From the NCBI GenBank assembly GCA_002284855.1, contig CP015603.1, forward strand, positions 1,116,001 to 1,180,000: DNA of 64,000 nucleotides, in the 5' to 3' direction. Position 1 is the stretch's first letter, and every line of letters begins with the position of its first letter. Below are positions 15,151-23,659 of this stretch, in pieces. Made by a program: the position numbers and the translations under genes. The notes beneath the pieces are model-generated. The model worked only from the letters and a program-made list of their open reading frames with translations. It did no database searches and was not told the DNA's origin. This DNA comes from Actinobacteria bacterium IMCC25003 (GTDB lineage Bacteria > Actinomycetota > Actinomycetes > Nanopelagicales > Nanopelagicaceae).

Positions 15151-15564
15151 ATGTCATCAGTCTCTCGTCGCGAAGTACTAGCAGGGGTCTGCGGAATTGC
15201 AGCTCTGAGTGTTGCTGGAATTCCTGAGGCATCTGCAAGTGCGGTGAAGAAGCTAAGTGGCGGTCGACTTTCAGTAAATGTGGGTGCGCTACCTGCCTTG
15301 AAAGAGGTGGGTAGTTCCGTACGGGTAGGAAGTGTGAAGGGCCAGCAAGTGGGGTTAACGCGAACTGGCCCTTCCACTTTCATCGCATTCTCTTTAGCGT
15401 GCCCACATCAAGGTGTCACTGTTTCTCGAAGTGACACCGGATGGAAGTGCAATGCTCATGGATCCGAATTTGATGCATTGGGCGAACTTACGTTGGGGCC
15501 AGCAACTACTCGCTTGCCACAAATTAAGACCCGTGTCAGCGGCAGCAACGTAATTATTGGCTAG
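15151..15564 (+). CDS. Tat-exported Rieske [2Fe-2S] protein
   Basis: 137 residues. A twin-arginine leader (SRREVLAGVCG) ends near EASASA. The Rieske centre is CPH (in LACPHQGV) and CNAH (in WKCNAHGSEFD), the CxH and CxxH ligands. Lacking a large oxygenase domain, it is a stand-alone electron-transfer protein at the outer face of the membrane. Its neighbours are a secreted beta-rich protein and, convergent, DCC and cytochrome-b5-domain genes, so an extracytoplasmic redox chain is plausible but inferred. Confidence 0.85.
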   Translation: MSSVSRREVLAGVCGIAALSVAGIPEASASAVKKLSGGRLSVNVGALPALKEVGSSVRVGSVKGQQVGLTRTGPSTFIAFSLACPHQGVTVSRSDTGWKCNAHGSEFDALGELTLGPATTRLPQIKTRVSGSNVIIG

Positions 15565-15927
15565 TTAGCGAACACGGCGTTCAAGTAATCGAGTAATTAG
15601 TCTGATCAACATCGATGAGCGGTGGGTCGCCACCCAGTGGTAGCCGAGATCGCCAAGTTTTCCGGAGGCTGTAATCACTCGAGAGAGATTGTGATTCCCG
15701 CGGATTTCCAGAAGGTGTGCAATCGCTGAAGCGCCTCGGAAAGTTGTGGCATCAACGACTGCGATGACCTCCTTTTCGCATTCAGCCCGAGTCAGGCCAA
15801 TAGAGGCGAGATCTGCGTCTTGGAATGGATAGGCATCTAAATGGGCTTTGAGGCGTAGCCAATTAAGAGATGCAATACAGAATCTGCATTCGCCATCGAA
15901 GATAACGGTCGTGCCAGTTTCAGTCAT
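15565..15927 (-). CDS. DCC family (DUF393) putative thiol-disulfide oxidoreductase
   Basis: 120 residues. FDGECRFC near the N-terminus is the DGxCxFC motif that names the family, followed by a thioredoxin-like alpha/beta pattern and RGASAIAHLL. Members are predicted thiol-disulfide oxidoreductases; substrates are unknown. The start overlaps the stop of the cytochrome-b5-domain gene (TGATG), so it is translationally coupled to it. Stop codons of this gene and the convergent Rieske gene abut. Confidence 0.85.
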   Translation of the reverse strand: MTETGTTVIFDGECRFCIASLNWLRLKAHLDAYPFQDADLASIGLTRAECEKEVIAVVDATTFRGASAIAHLLEIRGNHNLSRVITASGKLGDLGYHWVATHRSSMLIRLITRLLERRVR

Positions 15928-16808
15928 CACTTAGCTAGTGGACCAAGAAGATAGCCTGTCAGTCTTTGCTGAGGAGAACCCGCTCCGCGATGCTGGGCCA
16001 AAAATGAAGCGGTTCCGTCAACTCCACATAGTGATTGAATTGCAGACGCACCGCCTGGGTGTTGATTAATCCACTTGGTGAGATCGTAAACATTTCCACT
16101 AATGACTGACCAGCAACTCGCAGAAGAGTTGTTCTCTTTCACCTTTGCCATTGTGTACCCAGATTGAGTTGTGACTTCAGGAGAGGGCGTTGGTGAAGGT
16201 GTTGGCGTTGGTGAGGGTGTGGCAGAAGGAGTAGGTGAAGGTGTGGCAGAAGGAGTAGGTATCGGACTCGCTTTTGGCGTTACAGATTGCATCGGTGCGG
16301 GGCCGCGGAGAACTTCTCCTTGAACCTCACGATCCCCTACTGCAATTGTGATTGCAGCTTTTGCACGAGAAGTGATGACAAATTCGTAACTCCCTGCTTC
16401 TGCAGGTGCCGTAAAGCGAGAAAGATAAAGGTAATTGGTGCGGCCAAATGGTTCGAAGAATTTTGTACGCTCATTGAAAATGATAGAGATCTTCTTGCCC
16501 GATGGCGAAGTCACCACGAGTTGAGGTAGCAGTGAGCTCTTAAGAGTGTTTTCAGGCTTCTTATCTACAATCAGATATTGGATTGCGAGTTGGTCGCCAT
16601 CTTTGAGTGCGGCGCGAAATGCTTTCTTCTGCCCTGATTTTGTAAAGGCTGCTCGTATGGCGAAAGAGACAGTTCCATCGGCTAAGAGAGGACCTGCGGC
16701 AGGAGTTGTATCTGTATCGAGGAGAACCACGGGCTGGTGGGCCGAAGCTGCAGGCGCCAATGAGATGGCAAGGACCGATGCAAGAACTATCTGAACAGTG
16801 CGACGCAT
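15927..16808 (-). CDS. Secreted protein with C-terminal cytochrome b5-like heme domain
   Basis: 293 residues. Signal peptide to about ASAHQP; the mature N-terminal beta domain (to about 170) is not recognised. Then a Pro/Thr/Ser linker (roughly 172-215) of repeated PTPSATPSP units, and a cytochrome b5-like domain (about 218-292) with WINQHPGGASAIQSLCG and FLAQHRGAG giving both axial His. A b5 domain exported on a flexible linker implies an extracellular electron carrier or sterol/heme binder. It precedes the DCC gene in the same operon. Confidence 0.82.
   Translation of the reverse strand: MRRTVQIVLASVLAISLAPAASAHQPVVLLDTDTTPAAGPLLADGTVSFAIRAAFTKSGQKKAFRAALKDGDQLAIQYLIVDKKPENTLKSSLLPQLVVTSPSGKKISIIFNERTKFFEPFGRTNYLYLSRFTAPAEAGSYEFVITSRAKAAITIAVGDREVQGEVLRGPAPMQSVTPKASPIPTPSATPSPTPSATPSPTPTPSPTPSPEVTTQSGYTMAKVKENNSSASCWSVISGNVYDLTKWINQHPGGASAIQSLCGVDGTASFLAQHRGAGSPQQRLTGYLLGPLAK
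16186..16264 (-). repeat. Tandem repeats encoding a Pro/Thr/Ser linker
   Basis: Short imperfect repeats (units such as GGTGTGGCAGAAGGAGTAGGTGAA, cut here: GGTGTGGCAGAAG then GAGTAGGTGAA) encode PTPSATPS units of the linker in the b5-domain protein. Repeat number could vary by slippage; in coding frame, so length changes would only alter the linker. Confidence 0.7.
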
Positions 16809-16910
16809 GACTTCAGGTTATTACGAGGATCATTGGCGCGCTCGTTGAAAGTCTGTGAATTGATTGTCAGTGGCGACTTCTAGCCTTGCGGCAGAAGGCG
16901 GAGGTGAGCG

Positions 16911-17258
16911 ATGTTTGAGTGGTTACGACATAGGTCGATGGAGCGCGAGTTAACAGAGATTCTCGATGAACATCAACGGGTGCGAGGCGACGCCCAGGCA
17001 ATTAAAGATTTTCTCTTGCGGGTTCTTGAAGATGATCGCAACGGTGTCGAGAAATTTAGCGATGATGCACTTCAACAAGCTGCTGACATCATCGAACAGG
17101 TAGGGCCAGGTGCCTTTTATTGGATGACAGATATTGCAGCGCAGATGGTTGTCTTATCTGAAGCAACGCTGCGTGGCTTTAGCACCAATGTCAGCGTTGA
17201 GCTAGGTGTCAATGCTGACGCTGATTCGATTGTGGAGTTGGTTGTGAGGCTTCCTTAA
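16911..17258 (+). CDS. Hypothetical protein
   Basis: 115 residues, soluble, helix-rich and acidic. GGAGGTGA lies five bases upstream of the ATG, a strong ribosome site, so the start is secure. The N-terminus is basic (MFEWLRHRSMERE); the middle is helical with AADIIEQVGPGAFYW. No family recognised. It overlaps the convergent SOUL gene by 4 bp. Confidence 0.6.
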   Translation: MFEWLRHRSMERELTEILDEHQRVRGDAQAIKDFLLRVLEDDRNGVEKFSDDALQQAADIIEQVGPGAFYWMTDIAAQMVVLSEATLRGFSTNVSVELGVNADADSIVELVVRLP

Positions 17259-17776
17259 TTAATCGGAATCACGATTTCGTTATATTGCAAGATGCCTGGT
17301 TTAAAGGGGGGATCGAAGCGGCAGATTCTGACTTCACTCGACAGTGCAATGTTTTCCTTGGCTGCAGCTTCACGTAGTTCTCTAATGAGCTGATTTGATT
17401 TTGCCTCCGTTGCTCGGCCGCGGAATGACGTTGCAACGCAAGTTTCTGTATCCAGCTCACGCAAAGTTACTTGTGGATCATTGGGATGAGGCATCTGCGC
17501 ATATGTGCTGCCTGATGGCATCACGAAGGAGATATACCAATCATCGGAATCTTGTGGGCCCGTGTGCTGTGCTGCAATCACAGGTGCCGTCATTGCAATT
17601 TTTTGGGAAGCCTTGTTGCCCTGTGAGATGTATTGGAAGAGATGGCGAAAGGCTTGGCTGCCTGCTGTCGAGTATTGGCCTGAAACCTTTACCTCGGCGA
17701 TCACGCACGGCAGATACTCGCGCACCTCGAAGTTGCTGTAGGTGCGCACGACTCTGAACTCTTGCTTCTTGGTCAT
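17255..17776 (-). CDS. SOUL-family heme-binding protein
   Basis: 173 residues, single SOUL domain: FEVREYLPCVIAEVKV at the start, FRHLFQYISQGN, then KIAMTAPVI and ISFVMPSGST, which are the conserved beta-barrel segments (M-T-x-P-V). The family binds heme or other tetrapyrroles without clear catalytic function in bacteria. It lies close to the b5-domain and Rieske genes, which adds to a heme/redox theme in this stretch. Confidence 0.88.
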   Translation of the reverse strand: MTKKQEFRVVRTYSNFEVREYLPCVIAEVKVSGQYSTAGSQAFRHLFQYISQGNKASQKIAMTAPVIAAQHTGPQDSDDWYISFVMPSGSTYAQMPHPNDPQVTLRELDTETCVATSFRGRATEAKSNQLIRELREAAAKENIALSSEVRICRFDPPFKPGILQYNEIVIPIN

Positions 17777-17812
17777 GGTGTGATGCTACTTGGGAAGTGC
17801 GGAGAAAGCTTT

Positions 17813-18175
17813 TTACTTACTCTTGAGAGCTTTCCAAGCAACTGGGATGAGAAGTGCTTGCACGACGATTGATCCGATTGTGAATGAATCCGGCTTACCG
17901 TCAGCCACGTAGCTGATGATCTGCCCGATATCCCAGCCAGTAAGAGAGATGATGAGCATCGTCAGCGCAGTATCTTGTAGATGCTTACGTGAAAGTGAAT
18001 ACAGCGCAAAGAGTGCCATCACCAAACCGGCACCTGCATATGCGCGTAAGTTTGAAAGAGCGGTTACGCCTAGGTTGTCCTCATTGACTGCAGTTGAAGG
18101 TGATAACAGAGACATTGCAGCCGTAACCAAACCAAGTAGGCCCATAAAGCCAATGAATACAGTTCTGAATTTCAT
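17813..18175 (-). CDS. DUF4345-like membrane protein
   Basis: 120 residues from ATG 18175 (MKFRTVF); the frame stays open to 18550 but overlaps the divergent hydrolase and has no coding character upstream. Four hydrophobic segments; the segment ALSNLRAYAGAGLVMALFAL fits DUF4345 (conserved R-x-x-x-G-x-x). GGAGAG lies 11 bases upstream. Role unknown. Confidence 0.65.
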   Translation of the reverse strand: MKFRTVFIGFMGLLGLVTAAMSLLSPSTAVNEDNLGVTALSNLRAYAGAGLVMALFALYSLSRKHLQDTALTMLIISLTGWDIGQIISYVADGKPDSFTIGSIVVQALLIPVAWKALKSK

Positions 18176-18292
18176 TTTTACCCATTCTCTCCGAAGTGGG
18201 AAGTGAAAAAAGTGTGACAGGAGCGGAAAGTGAAATAAAGCGACACGCCGTTTCTCGTATACACACTGGAAATCCAGGTTTACGCTCATTCG

Positions 18293-19144
18293 GTGCTGAA
18301 TCAGATAATCGATGCGGGTGAAGGGCGTGTTCTTGAAGTTGTGACGGCAGGAAATCCATCTGGTCGAGCTTTTCTTTTTCACCATGGTGGTTTCGGATGC
18401 GCTGAAGGTATGGCGCCACTCTTTCGTGCCGCTGCAGATTCTGGTGTTTTTCTTATTGGAGTTACTCGTGGCGGCTACGCCGGAAGTACTCGCAGACCAG
18501 GGCGAAGAACCTCTAACTATGTGCAGGATACAAAGGTTGCGCTTGATCACTTTGGCGTAAGTGAGTTTGTTTCATTTGGATGGTCTAGTGGTGGTCCAGC
18601 CATGGTCTCTGATTTACAAGATGAGCGCTGTGTAGGTGGGATAGGAATAGCGAGTGATGCCCCACGTGTCAGTGATGATTGGGAGAATTATCTTGAAAAA
18701 TATCCCCCAGGCAATTCTGAGGATTACTCAGCCGATGCATTCGATTGGGACTTAGAAGCCGCAAAATATCTACACGGTAAAGACTTAGAGGGATACTTTG
18801 ATCTGTTGCTCTGTCCACGGGATCGAGAAATTGTGCGTGGTGAGTTTGCTGAAGAACTGGCCGAGGGCATTCGAATTGGAATGGCTCCGGGGCTTGAGGG
18901 ATTGCTTGATGATTTTGAGAGTGATGCCGATGACTGGGGAATTGATTTAGGGGCTATAAAGAAGCCAGCTGCGCTATTTCAAGGAAATGACGATCGATTC
19001 TGTGCGCCGGCGCATGGACACTTTTTGCACGATAACTTGGGTAACGCTGAATTAATTCTGATTGAAGGTCAAGGACATCTCTCGATTATGTATGACCATG
19101 CCGATGACATGGTTACCAAAGCACTTAGTTACTTCAATAAATAA
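18293..19144 (+). CDS. Alpha/beta-fold hydrolase
   Basis: 283 residues. FLFHHGGFG forms the oxyanion loop, GWSSGG (around residue 100) the nucleophile elbow with Ser, GNDDRFC the acid and GQGHLS the catalytic His. An esterase/lactonase/epoxide-hydrolase type enzyme, substrate unknown. The GTG start at 18293 lacks a Shine-Dalgarno; the preceding region is a 117-bp divergent promoter interval with DUF4345. Confidence 0.82.
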   Translation: MLNQIIDAGEGRVLEVVTAGNPSGRAFLFHHGGFGCAEGMAPLFRAAADSGVFLIGVTRGGYAGSTRRPGRRTSNYVQDTKVALDHFGVSEFVSFGWSSGGPAMVSDLQDERCVGGIGIASDAPRVSDDWENYLEKYPPGNSEDYSADAFDWDLEAAKYLHGKDLEGYFDLLLCPRDREIVRGEFAEELAEGIRIGMAPGLEGLLDDFESDADDWGIDLGAIKKPAALFQGNDDRFCAPAHGHFLHDNLGNAELILIEGQGHLSIMYDHADDMVTKALSYFNK

Positions 19145-19244
19145 TTACGGAGAGTAATCCACAGTTTTGGTGGTTGTGTAATTCTCATCCTGGGGAAATA
19201 ATTATCTTTCACGGATGAAAATAACAGAATCAAAGAAGGAAGCC

Positions 19245-19427
19245 ATGAACTCCAATGCAGAGAAGGACTGGGAAGAGATCAGTCGCTTGCGTATGGAATT
19301 CGCTGAACAGAACCCCGAAGTAGTTGAAAGAATGCTCAATGGTGATCCCGATGCGCTTGAAGCATTTACAAACTTCGGTGGGATTGACGCCAAAGTTATT
19401 AAAGTAACTAGAAAAAGAATTTCTTAG
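19245..19427 (+). CDS. Small acidic hypothetical protein
   Basis: 60 residues, strongly acidic and helical (EKDWEEISRLRMEFAEQNPE), no motif. ATG 19245 is preferred to ATG 19215 because AAGGAAG lies just before it. The stop overlaps the GTG of the next gene by one base (TAGTG), so the pair is translationally coupled. The two proteins may form one unit; no family recognised. Confidence 0.55.
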   Translation: MNSNAEKDWEEISRLRMEFAEQNPEVVERMLNGDPDALEAFTNFGGIDAKVIKVTRKRIS

Positions 19428-19651
19428 TGCCGCGTCGGCAATTTGCCGGCATCGTGAGCGAGATTAGAATCATTTCAAGAGAGCTTGGTAATCCCCCACA
19501 TACGCCTGTGATTTCTGCGGTGTTTGAATTCTCCTTAACGTCCGGCATGATTATTGAAAGTACCGAGTATTTCGGCCCTGAAGGAATTATTGAAGAAGGT
19601 CTTCTTGAGCTTTTAAAGGATATGAGGCGCGCATCCGGCTTGATTAGCTGA
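19427..19651 (+). CDS. Small hypothetical protein
   Basis: 74 residues starting at a GTG that overlaps the previous stop. Sequence is beta/alpha mixed with an acidic C-terminal helix (IIEEGLLELLKDMRR); no signal, membrane segment or motif. Coupled to the acidic small gene before it. It overlaps the convergent DUF305 gene by 8 bp. Confidence 0.5.
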   Translation: MPRRQFAGIVSEIRIISRELGNPPHTPVISAVFEFSLTSGMIIESTEYFGPEGIIEEGLLELLKDMRRASGLIS

Positions 19652-20261
19652 GGCGCTTGAACATCGCTCTCATCTGTGTGATTTGAGCAGATTGATCTTT
19701 TATGACGTTTTCGCCGAACGCTTTGATCTCTTTATTGCTGGCATCACGAATCATTGTGGTCATATGAATCGCGCCATCGTGATGGCCAATCATTCCTTTG
19801 AGCCACAAGATGTCGAACTTACTTCCTGTCTCTGCATTGAGCGCTGAAAGTTCAGCATCGTTGAGCATTCCACCCATGCCATCCATAGAGTGGCCCATAT
19901 CTAGGCCAGCTCCGGCATCATTGAGCCAAGACTTCATCTGTGCAATTTCAGATGTTTGCGCATCGCGGATTGATTTCGCAAGAGCAAGCAGTTCAGCGTC
20001 TTTAGAAGTTTTAAGCGCAAGATTTGAGATATCCACTGCTTGTTGGTGATGGGGAATCATCATCTGTAAGAACATGATGTCGGCGCCGGTGTAATCGCCC
20101 TTGGAGTTGTGGTGCATGCCCATACCGTTATTGCTGTTGTGGTGCATGCCCATGAAGCCATCGTCTTCGCCGCGATTGAGGCTCAGTGAAACTACAGCAG
20201 CAAGTAAGAGTGTGATGATGGCTAGAAATACGCCGGTCTTCCTATCGATATTGATCTGCAT
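19644..20261 (-). CDS. Membrane-anchored DUF305 protein
   Basis: 205 residues from ATG 20261. One N-terminal hydrophobic anchor (TGVFLAIITLLLAAVVSLSL), a repeated MGMHHNSN segment (two copies), then DUF305 with FLQMMIPHHQQAVDIS and WLKGMIGHHDGAIHM, the family's paired M-I-x-HH motifs. The His/Met-rich face is thought to bind copper or other metals in this family. A copper-dependent monooxygenase gene lies 3.4 kb away. Location is the outside of the membrane. Confidence 0.85.
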   Translation of the reverse strand: MQINIDRKTGVFLAIITLLLAAVVSLSLNRGEDDGFMGMHHNSNNGMGMHHNSKGDYTGADIMFLQMMIPHHQQAVDISNLALKTSKDAELLALAKSIRDAQTSEIAQMKSWLNDAGAGLDMGHSMDGMGGMLNDAELSALNAETGSKFDILWLKGMIGHHDGAIHMTTMIRDASNKEIKAFGENVIKDQSAQITQMRAMFKRLS

Positions 20262-20280
20262 GGTTTCTACAGTAGACCTT

Positions 20281-21129
20281 CTACGAGGTGATGTCCTTGT
20301 GGGCAAAGCGATTGATAGCTAGCGCGTAAAGGATTGTGCCCGAGATGAAGCAGAAGCTGGCGCCGCGGATCATGACTGACCAATCGATGGTGGTGGCCAG
20401 CGCATCGAACCACGAGAAGGCGTAGTGAACGGGAAGCCATTCGCGGATGCTGCCGAGTGCGGTAATCGCATCGAGGATGTTGAGAAGGATCGAGATACCA
20501 ACGGCAACACCGACTGCGCCCAGAGGAGCATCGGTGCGAACGCTTAAGTAGAAGGCAAGTCCGGCAACGAAGAGAAGTGAGATTGCAAGGTAGCCAGTCA
20601 TGATGGCGATTCGTGAGAGGGCGACTGAGTTTGTGAATGTTGCACCAAGCGGAGTCTGTAGTGGTTTGGTGCCGAAGGCGATTGTGCCGACAATCCAGGC
20701 GGAGATGGGCATGATGAGAACTGCAATCGCTGAGAGAGTGAGGCTGACCTTCATCTTCTGAATCAACAAGCGCGTGCGTGGAACTGGTGATGCAAGAAGA
20801 TATCGAAGTGTCGACCATGACGCCTCTGATGCAACCGTGTCACCGTTAAAGAGCGCAATTACGGTAACAAGTAAGAATGGTGTCGCGAAGTACAACATCG
20901 TGGTGGTGAAGTTTGCGGCGCCAATGGTGGCTAGGCCGATTAGGTCTGTTGTACCTGAACCAAGTCGTGTGGGTCCCCCGCTATTTCCTGATGGACCAAA
21001 TTTAACTGCGATTGCAACAAGAACCGGAAGTGAGAGAACGAAGGCGTAAGCAAAAGCGGTGCGCTTGCGTTTTAATTGGCGATAGAGCTCTACCTTGTAA
21101 GGAAGAGTCTTTGAGGCGCTGTAGCTCAT
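20281..21129 (-). CDS. ABC-2 type transporter permease
   Basis: 282 residues with about six membrane segments. The N-terminal cytosolic helix (YKVELYRQLKRKRTA) and the following long loop are typical of ABC-2 permeases. Its ATG overlaps the TGA of the upstream peptidase-ATPase fusion gene (ATGA), so the ATPase domain of that fusion is its motor. Substrate unknown. Confidence 0.8.
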   Translation of the reverse strand: MSYSASKTLPYKVELYRQLKRKRTAFAYAFVLSLPVLVAIAVKFGPSGNSGGPTRLGSGTTDLIGLATIGAANFTTTMLYFATPFLLVTVIALFNGDTVASEASWSTLRYLLASPVPRTRLLIQKMKVSLTLSAIAVLIMPISAWIVGTIAFGTKPLQTPLGATFTNSVALSRIAIMTGYLAISLLFVAGLAFYLSVRTDAPLGAVGVAVGISILLNILDAITALGSIREWLPVHYAFSWFDALATTIDWSVMIRGASFCFISGTILYALAINRFAHKDITS

Positions 21130-23582
21130 TTCTTCTCCTTTCCGATAACTAAGTCATCGCCGATAAGTTCGAGGAAAATTTCTTCTAGGTTATTGGCCTT
21201 GCGATTCTTGGCCAGCAACTTCTTCATCGGACCAAATGAGATTAGTTGGCCACGGTGCATCAAAACTACATGGCTACAAGTCTGCTGAACTTCTGCGAGC
21301 AAGTGTGAAGAGATGATGACAGTTCGGCCCGTTGCGGCGTAATCCTTGAGGACTTGGCGCATCTCGGCAATTTGTTGTGGATCTAAACCATTGGTTGGTT
21401 CGTCGAGAACAAGAAGGTCTGGCATGCCGAGCATCGCTTGCGCAATTGCTAGGCGCTGGCGCATACCTTGGCTATAGGAACGGACCTTCTTATCAAGGGC
21501 AGTTCCGAGCTTTGTAATGGCAACAACTTCATCAAGATACTGCTCACCTTCGCGACCAATGCTGCGCCAGTACAGTGAAAGGTTTTCGCGGCCAGAAAGG
21601 TGAGGAAGGAATCCTGGACCTTCTACAAAGCTTCCAAGGTTTGCAAGAGCAGGTGACCCCGGGAATACCGGCTTACCATCGATAAAGATGGATCCTTCTG
21701 TAGGAAAGATAAGTCCCATCAACATACGAAGTGTCGTGGTCTTTCCCGCACCGTTTGGTCCGAGTAATCCAACGACTTGTCCACGCTCGACAGAGAATGA
21801 GAGATCAGAGACAGCGCGATAGCCATCTTTATAAACCTTGCCGAGGTTTTCGACCTCAACGAGTGCGGTGCTGTTCTCATGGCTTGGTGCAATCTTTGGT
21901 CGGCGTACTCGTACATAAATTGCCGCAAGGATTAATGTAATAAGTGCGGCAATCGGCCAGATGAGATTGGCTGAACCAGAGCGTGCTGCTGTTGCATCAC
22001 TTGAGGTATATGAAAGTGGAGAGAGCGCTGAGACCGAGTAAAAGCGCGATGGCTTAGGTAGGTCATAGCCTTGATCGGTACTTGAAATAGCGACTGCAAG
22101 AACATCGCCAACTGATGCATCAAGAATTGCAGAAGGAAGATTGATTGTTACTTCAGTTCCTGTCTGCGGAATATTGGTAAGTCGTACTGGTGCCACAATG
22201 CCATTGGGTTGCGAAATCGCACCGCTTGGAGACTTAGTAACAAGTGAGAAGAAGAGAGTTGCATCGCCTGTTGTGCTGGTGACACGCACCTTGATTGATG
22301 ATGGCCCAACAACAGAGATTGGTTCTTTCAGCGGTGCACTTTCGAGCAAACCGCTCTGGCCCGGAAGAAGTGCTGGGCTAAACCCTGCAATTGATGACGC
22401 TACTCGCGATACCAATGCACCTGCTGAACCAATGCCCGGAAGTGCCGATATAGCACTTGGAATTCCACCGATGGGATAAGAGAGAGCGACCGTTGGAGTA
22501 ACTAGCTGTAGCTGCTTTACTGCAGAGTCCGTGGGAAGTTGCTTGCTTGAGAAAATCTTTGGAATAACAGTTGAATCCTGAAGTGAGATTGAGCCGTTGG
22601 TCTTGGTGAATTGGAAGGCCGGGAAATCAATCTTCTCCTTCAGTAAGTTCTTCTTAAACCACTGAAGATACTGCTCGCGGAGGTAATCTCCTTGATCTGC
22701 TCCGCCATCGTGGCCACCTGCGTGCCAGATAAGTGCGAGCGGCAGTTGTGGATGAGCCTTCTCAATCGCCTTTGCAGTATTAACGCTCTCATTAAGCGGG
22801 AAGAGCGAATCTGCTTGTCCCTGGCTCAACAAAGTTGGCGCGGTAATCGATTGCACATAATTCTTAGGAGATACAGAGGAAAGAAGTTTCTCTTCGTCCT
22901 TACTTGGGGCGCCGTTGATTGCAGCGTGTGTATATGCATCACACCATGCTTGCGTAAAGGTGCCGCACTCCCCTAGATAAGCGCTCTGCAGCGAGACTGC
23001 TGAGAAGAATGTTCCAGCCCAAACCTTTTTGAAAGGACCAGGAGTAGCAACACCTTGCGCACTCTGCGGGAAGAGGTCGTTCTGTAAATCGTTCCAGGTT
23101 ATATCGGCAACAACTGCATCAATTCGAGGATCTGCACTAGCGGTCATTAGCGAATTAGCTCCGCCGTACGAGCTACCCATAATTCCGACGCGAGGGTCGC
23201 CTGATTTATCTTGCACGACGTTCTTATTGAGGGCTAAATACGAGATCAGGGCTTTGGTGTCTGCGACTTCGCCGGTTGGTGCATTCATTGAAATCTGACC
23301 GGTTGATTTTCCAAAACCGCGCGCGGTCCAGGTCAGAACTACAAAACCTTTATCAACAAAGTACTTGGCATCCTGCGCGACAGAATCTTTACTGCCACCA
23401 AAACCATGGGCGATCAGGATGGCAGGTGCGGGAACCTTCTTGGGCAAATAAAGCGAGGTATCGAGTGAGACTGTATCGGCGGTATTTATGGTGCGAATTT
23501 GTACCGAATCAGCTGATGCCAAAGAGGGATTACAAGAGATTGCAGAAACCAGGAAAAGAGTTACTAATCCTGTGAATTTCAT
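21126..23582 (-). CDS. Secreted S15-like peptidase/hydrolase fused to an ABC ATP-binding domain
   Basis: 818 residues from ATG 23582. Signal peptide (to about LASA), an X-Pro dipeptidyl-peptidase S15-like alpha/beta hydrolase domain with ILIAHGFGGSKDS and GIMGSSYGGANS (nucleophile Ser), GQADSLFPL (acid) and HAGGHDGG (His), a beta-sandwich domain, one membrane helix (LIWPIAALITLILAAIYVRV, about 545-565), then a full ABC ATPase: GPNGAGKTT (Walker A), SYSQGMRQRL (signature), LLVLDEPT (Walker B). So the hydrolase faces outside and the ATPase inside. It is coupled to the ABC-2 permease gene. Confidence 0.85.
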   Translation of the reverse strand: MKFTGLVTLFLVSAISCNPSLASADSVQIRTINTADTVSLDTSLYLPKKVPAPAILIAHGFGGSKDSVAQDAKYFVDKGFVVLTWTARGFGKSTGQISMNAPTGEVADTKALISYLALNKNVVQDKSGDPRVGIMGSSYGGANSLMTASADPRIDAVVADITWNDLQNDLFPQSAQGVATPGPFKKVWAGTFFSAVSLQSAYLGECGTFTQAWCDAYTHAAINGAPSKDEEKLLSSVSPKNYVQSITAPTLLSQGQADSLFPLNESVNTAKAIEKAHPQLPLALIWHAGGHDGGADQGDYLREQYLQWFKKNLLKEKIDFPAFQFTKTNGSISLQDSTVIPKIFSSKQLPTDSAVKQLQLVTPTVALSYPIGGIPSAISALPGIGSAGALVSRVASSIAGFSPALLPGQSGLLESAPLKEPISVVGPSSIKVRVTSTTGDATLFFSLVTKSPSGAISQPNGIVAPVRLTNIPQTGTEVTINLPSAILDASVGDVLAVAISSTDQGYDLPKPSRFYSVSALSPLSYTSSDATAARSGSANLIWPIAALITLILAAIYVRVRRPKIAPSHENSTALVEVENLGKVYKDGYRAVSDLSFSVERGQVVGLLGPNGAGKTTTLRMLMGLIFPTEGSIFIDGKPVFPGSPALANLGSFVEGPGFLPHLSGRENLSLYWRSIGREGEQYLDEVVAITKLGTALDKKVRSYSQGMRQRLAIAQAMLGMPDLLVLDEPTNGLDPQQIAEMRQVLKDYAATGRTVIISSHLLAEVQQTCSHVVLMHRGQLISFGPMKKLLAKNRKANNLEEIFLELIGDDLVIGKEKK

Positions 23583-23659
23583 GCGTTTTACTCTCACCAC
23601 GCAAAGGTAGTTGGATTTTCACTTCGCTGCATTTCGGGAATTTCGCTATTCTCACCAAT

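Noticed and set aside
16186-16264. Possible CRISPR-like or regulatory repeat
   Set aside because: Repeats are short, in frame and encode a Pro/Thr/Ser linker; no spacer structure.
17813-18550. 245-residue version of the DUF4345 gene
   Set aside because: The extra N-terminal part overlaps the divergent hydrolase and looks non-coding; ATG 18175 fits the family.
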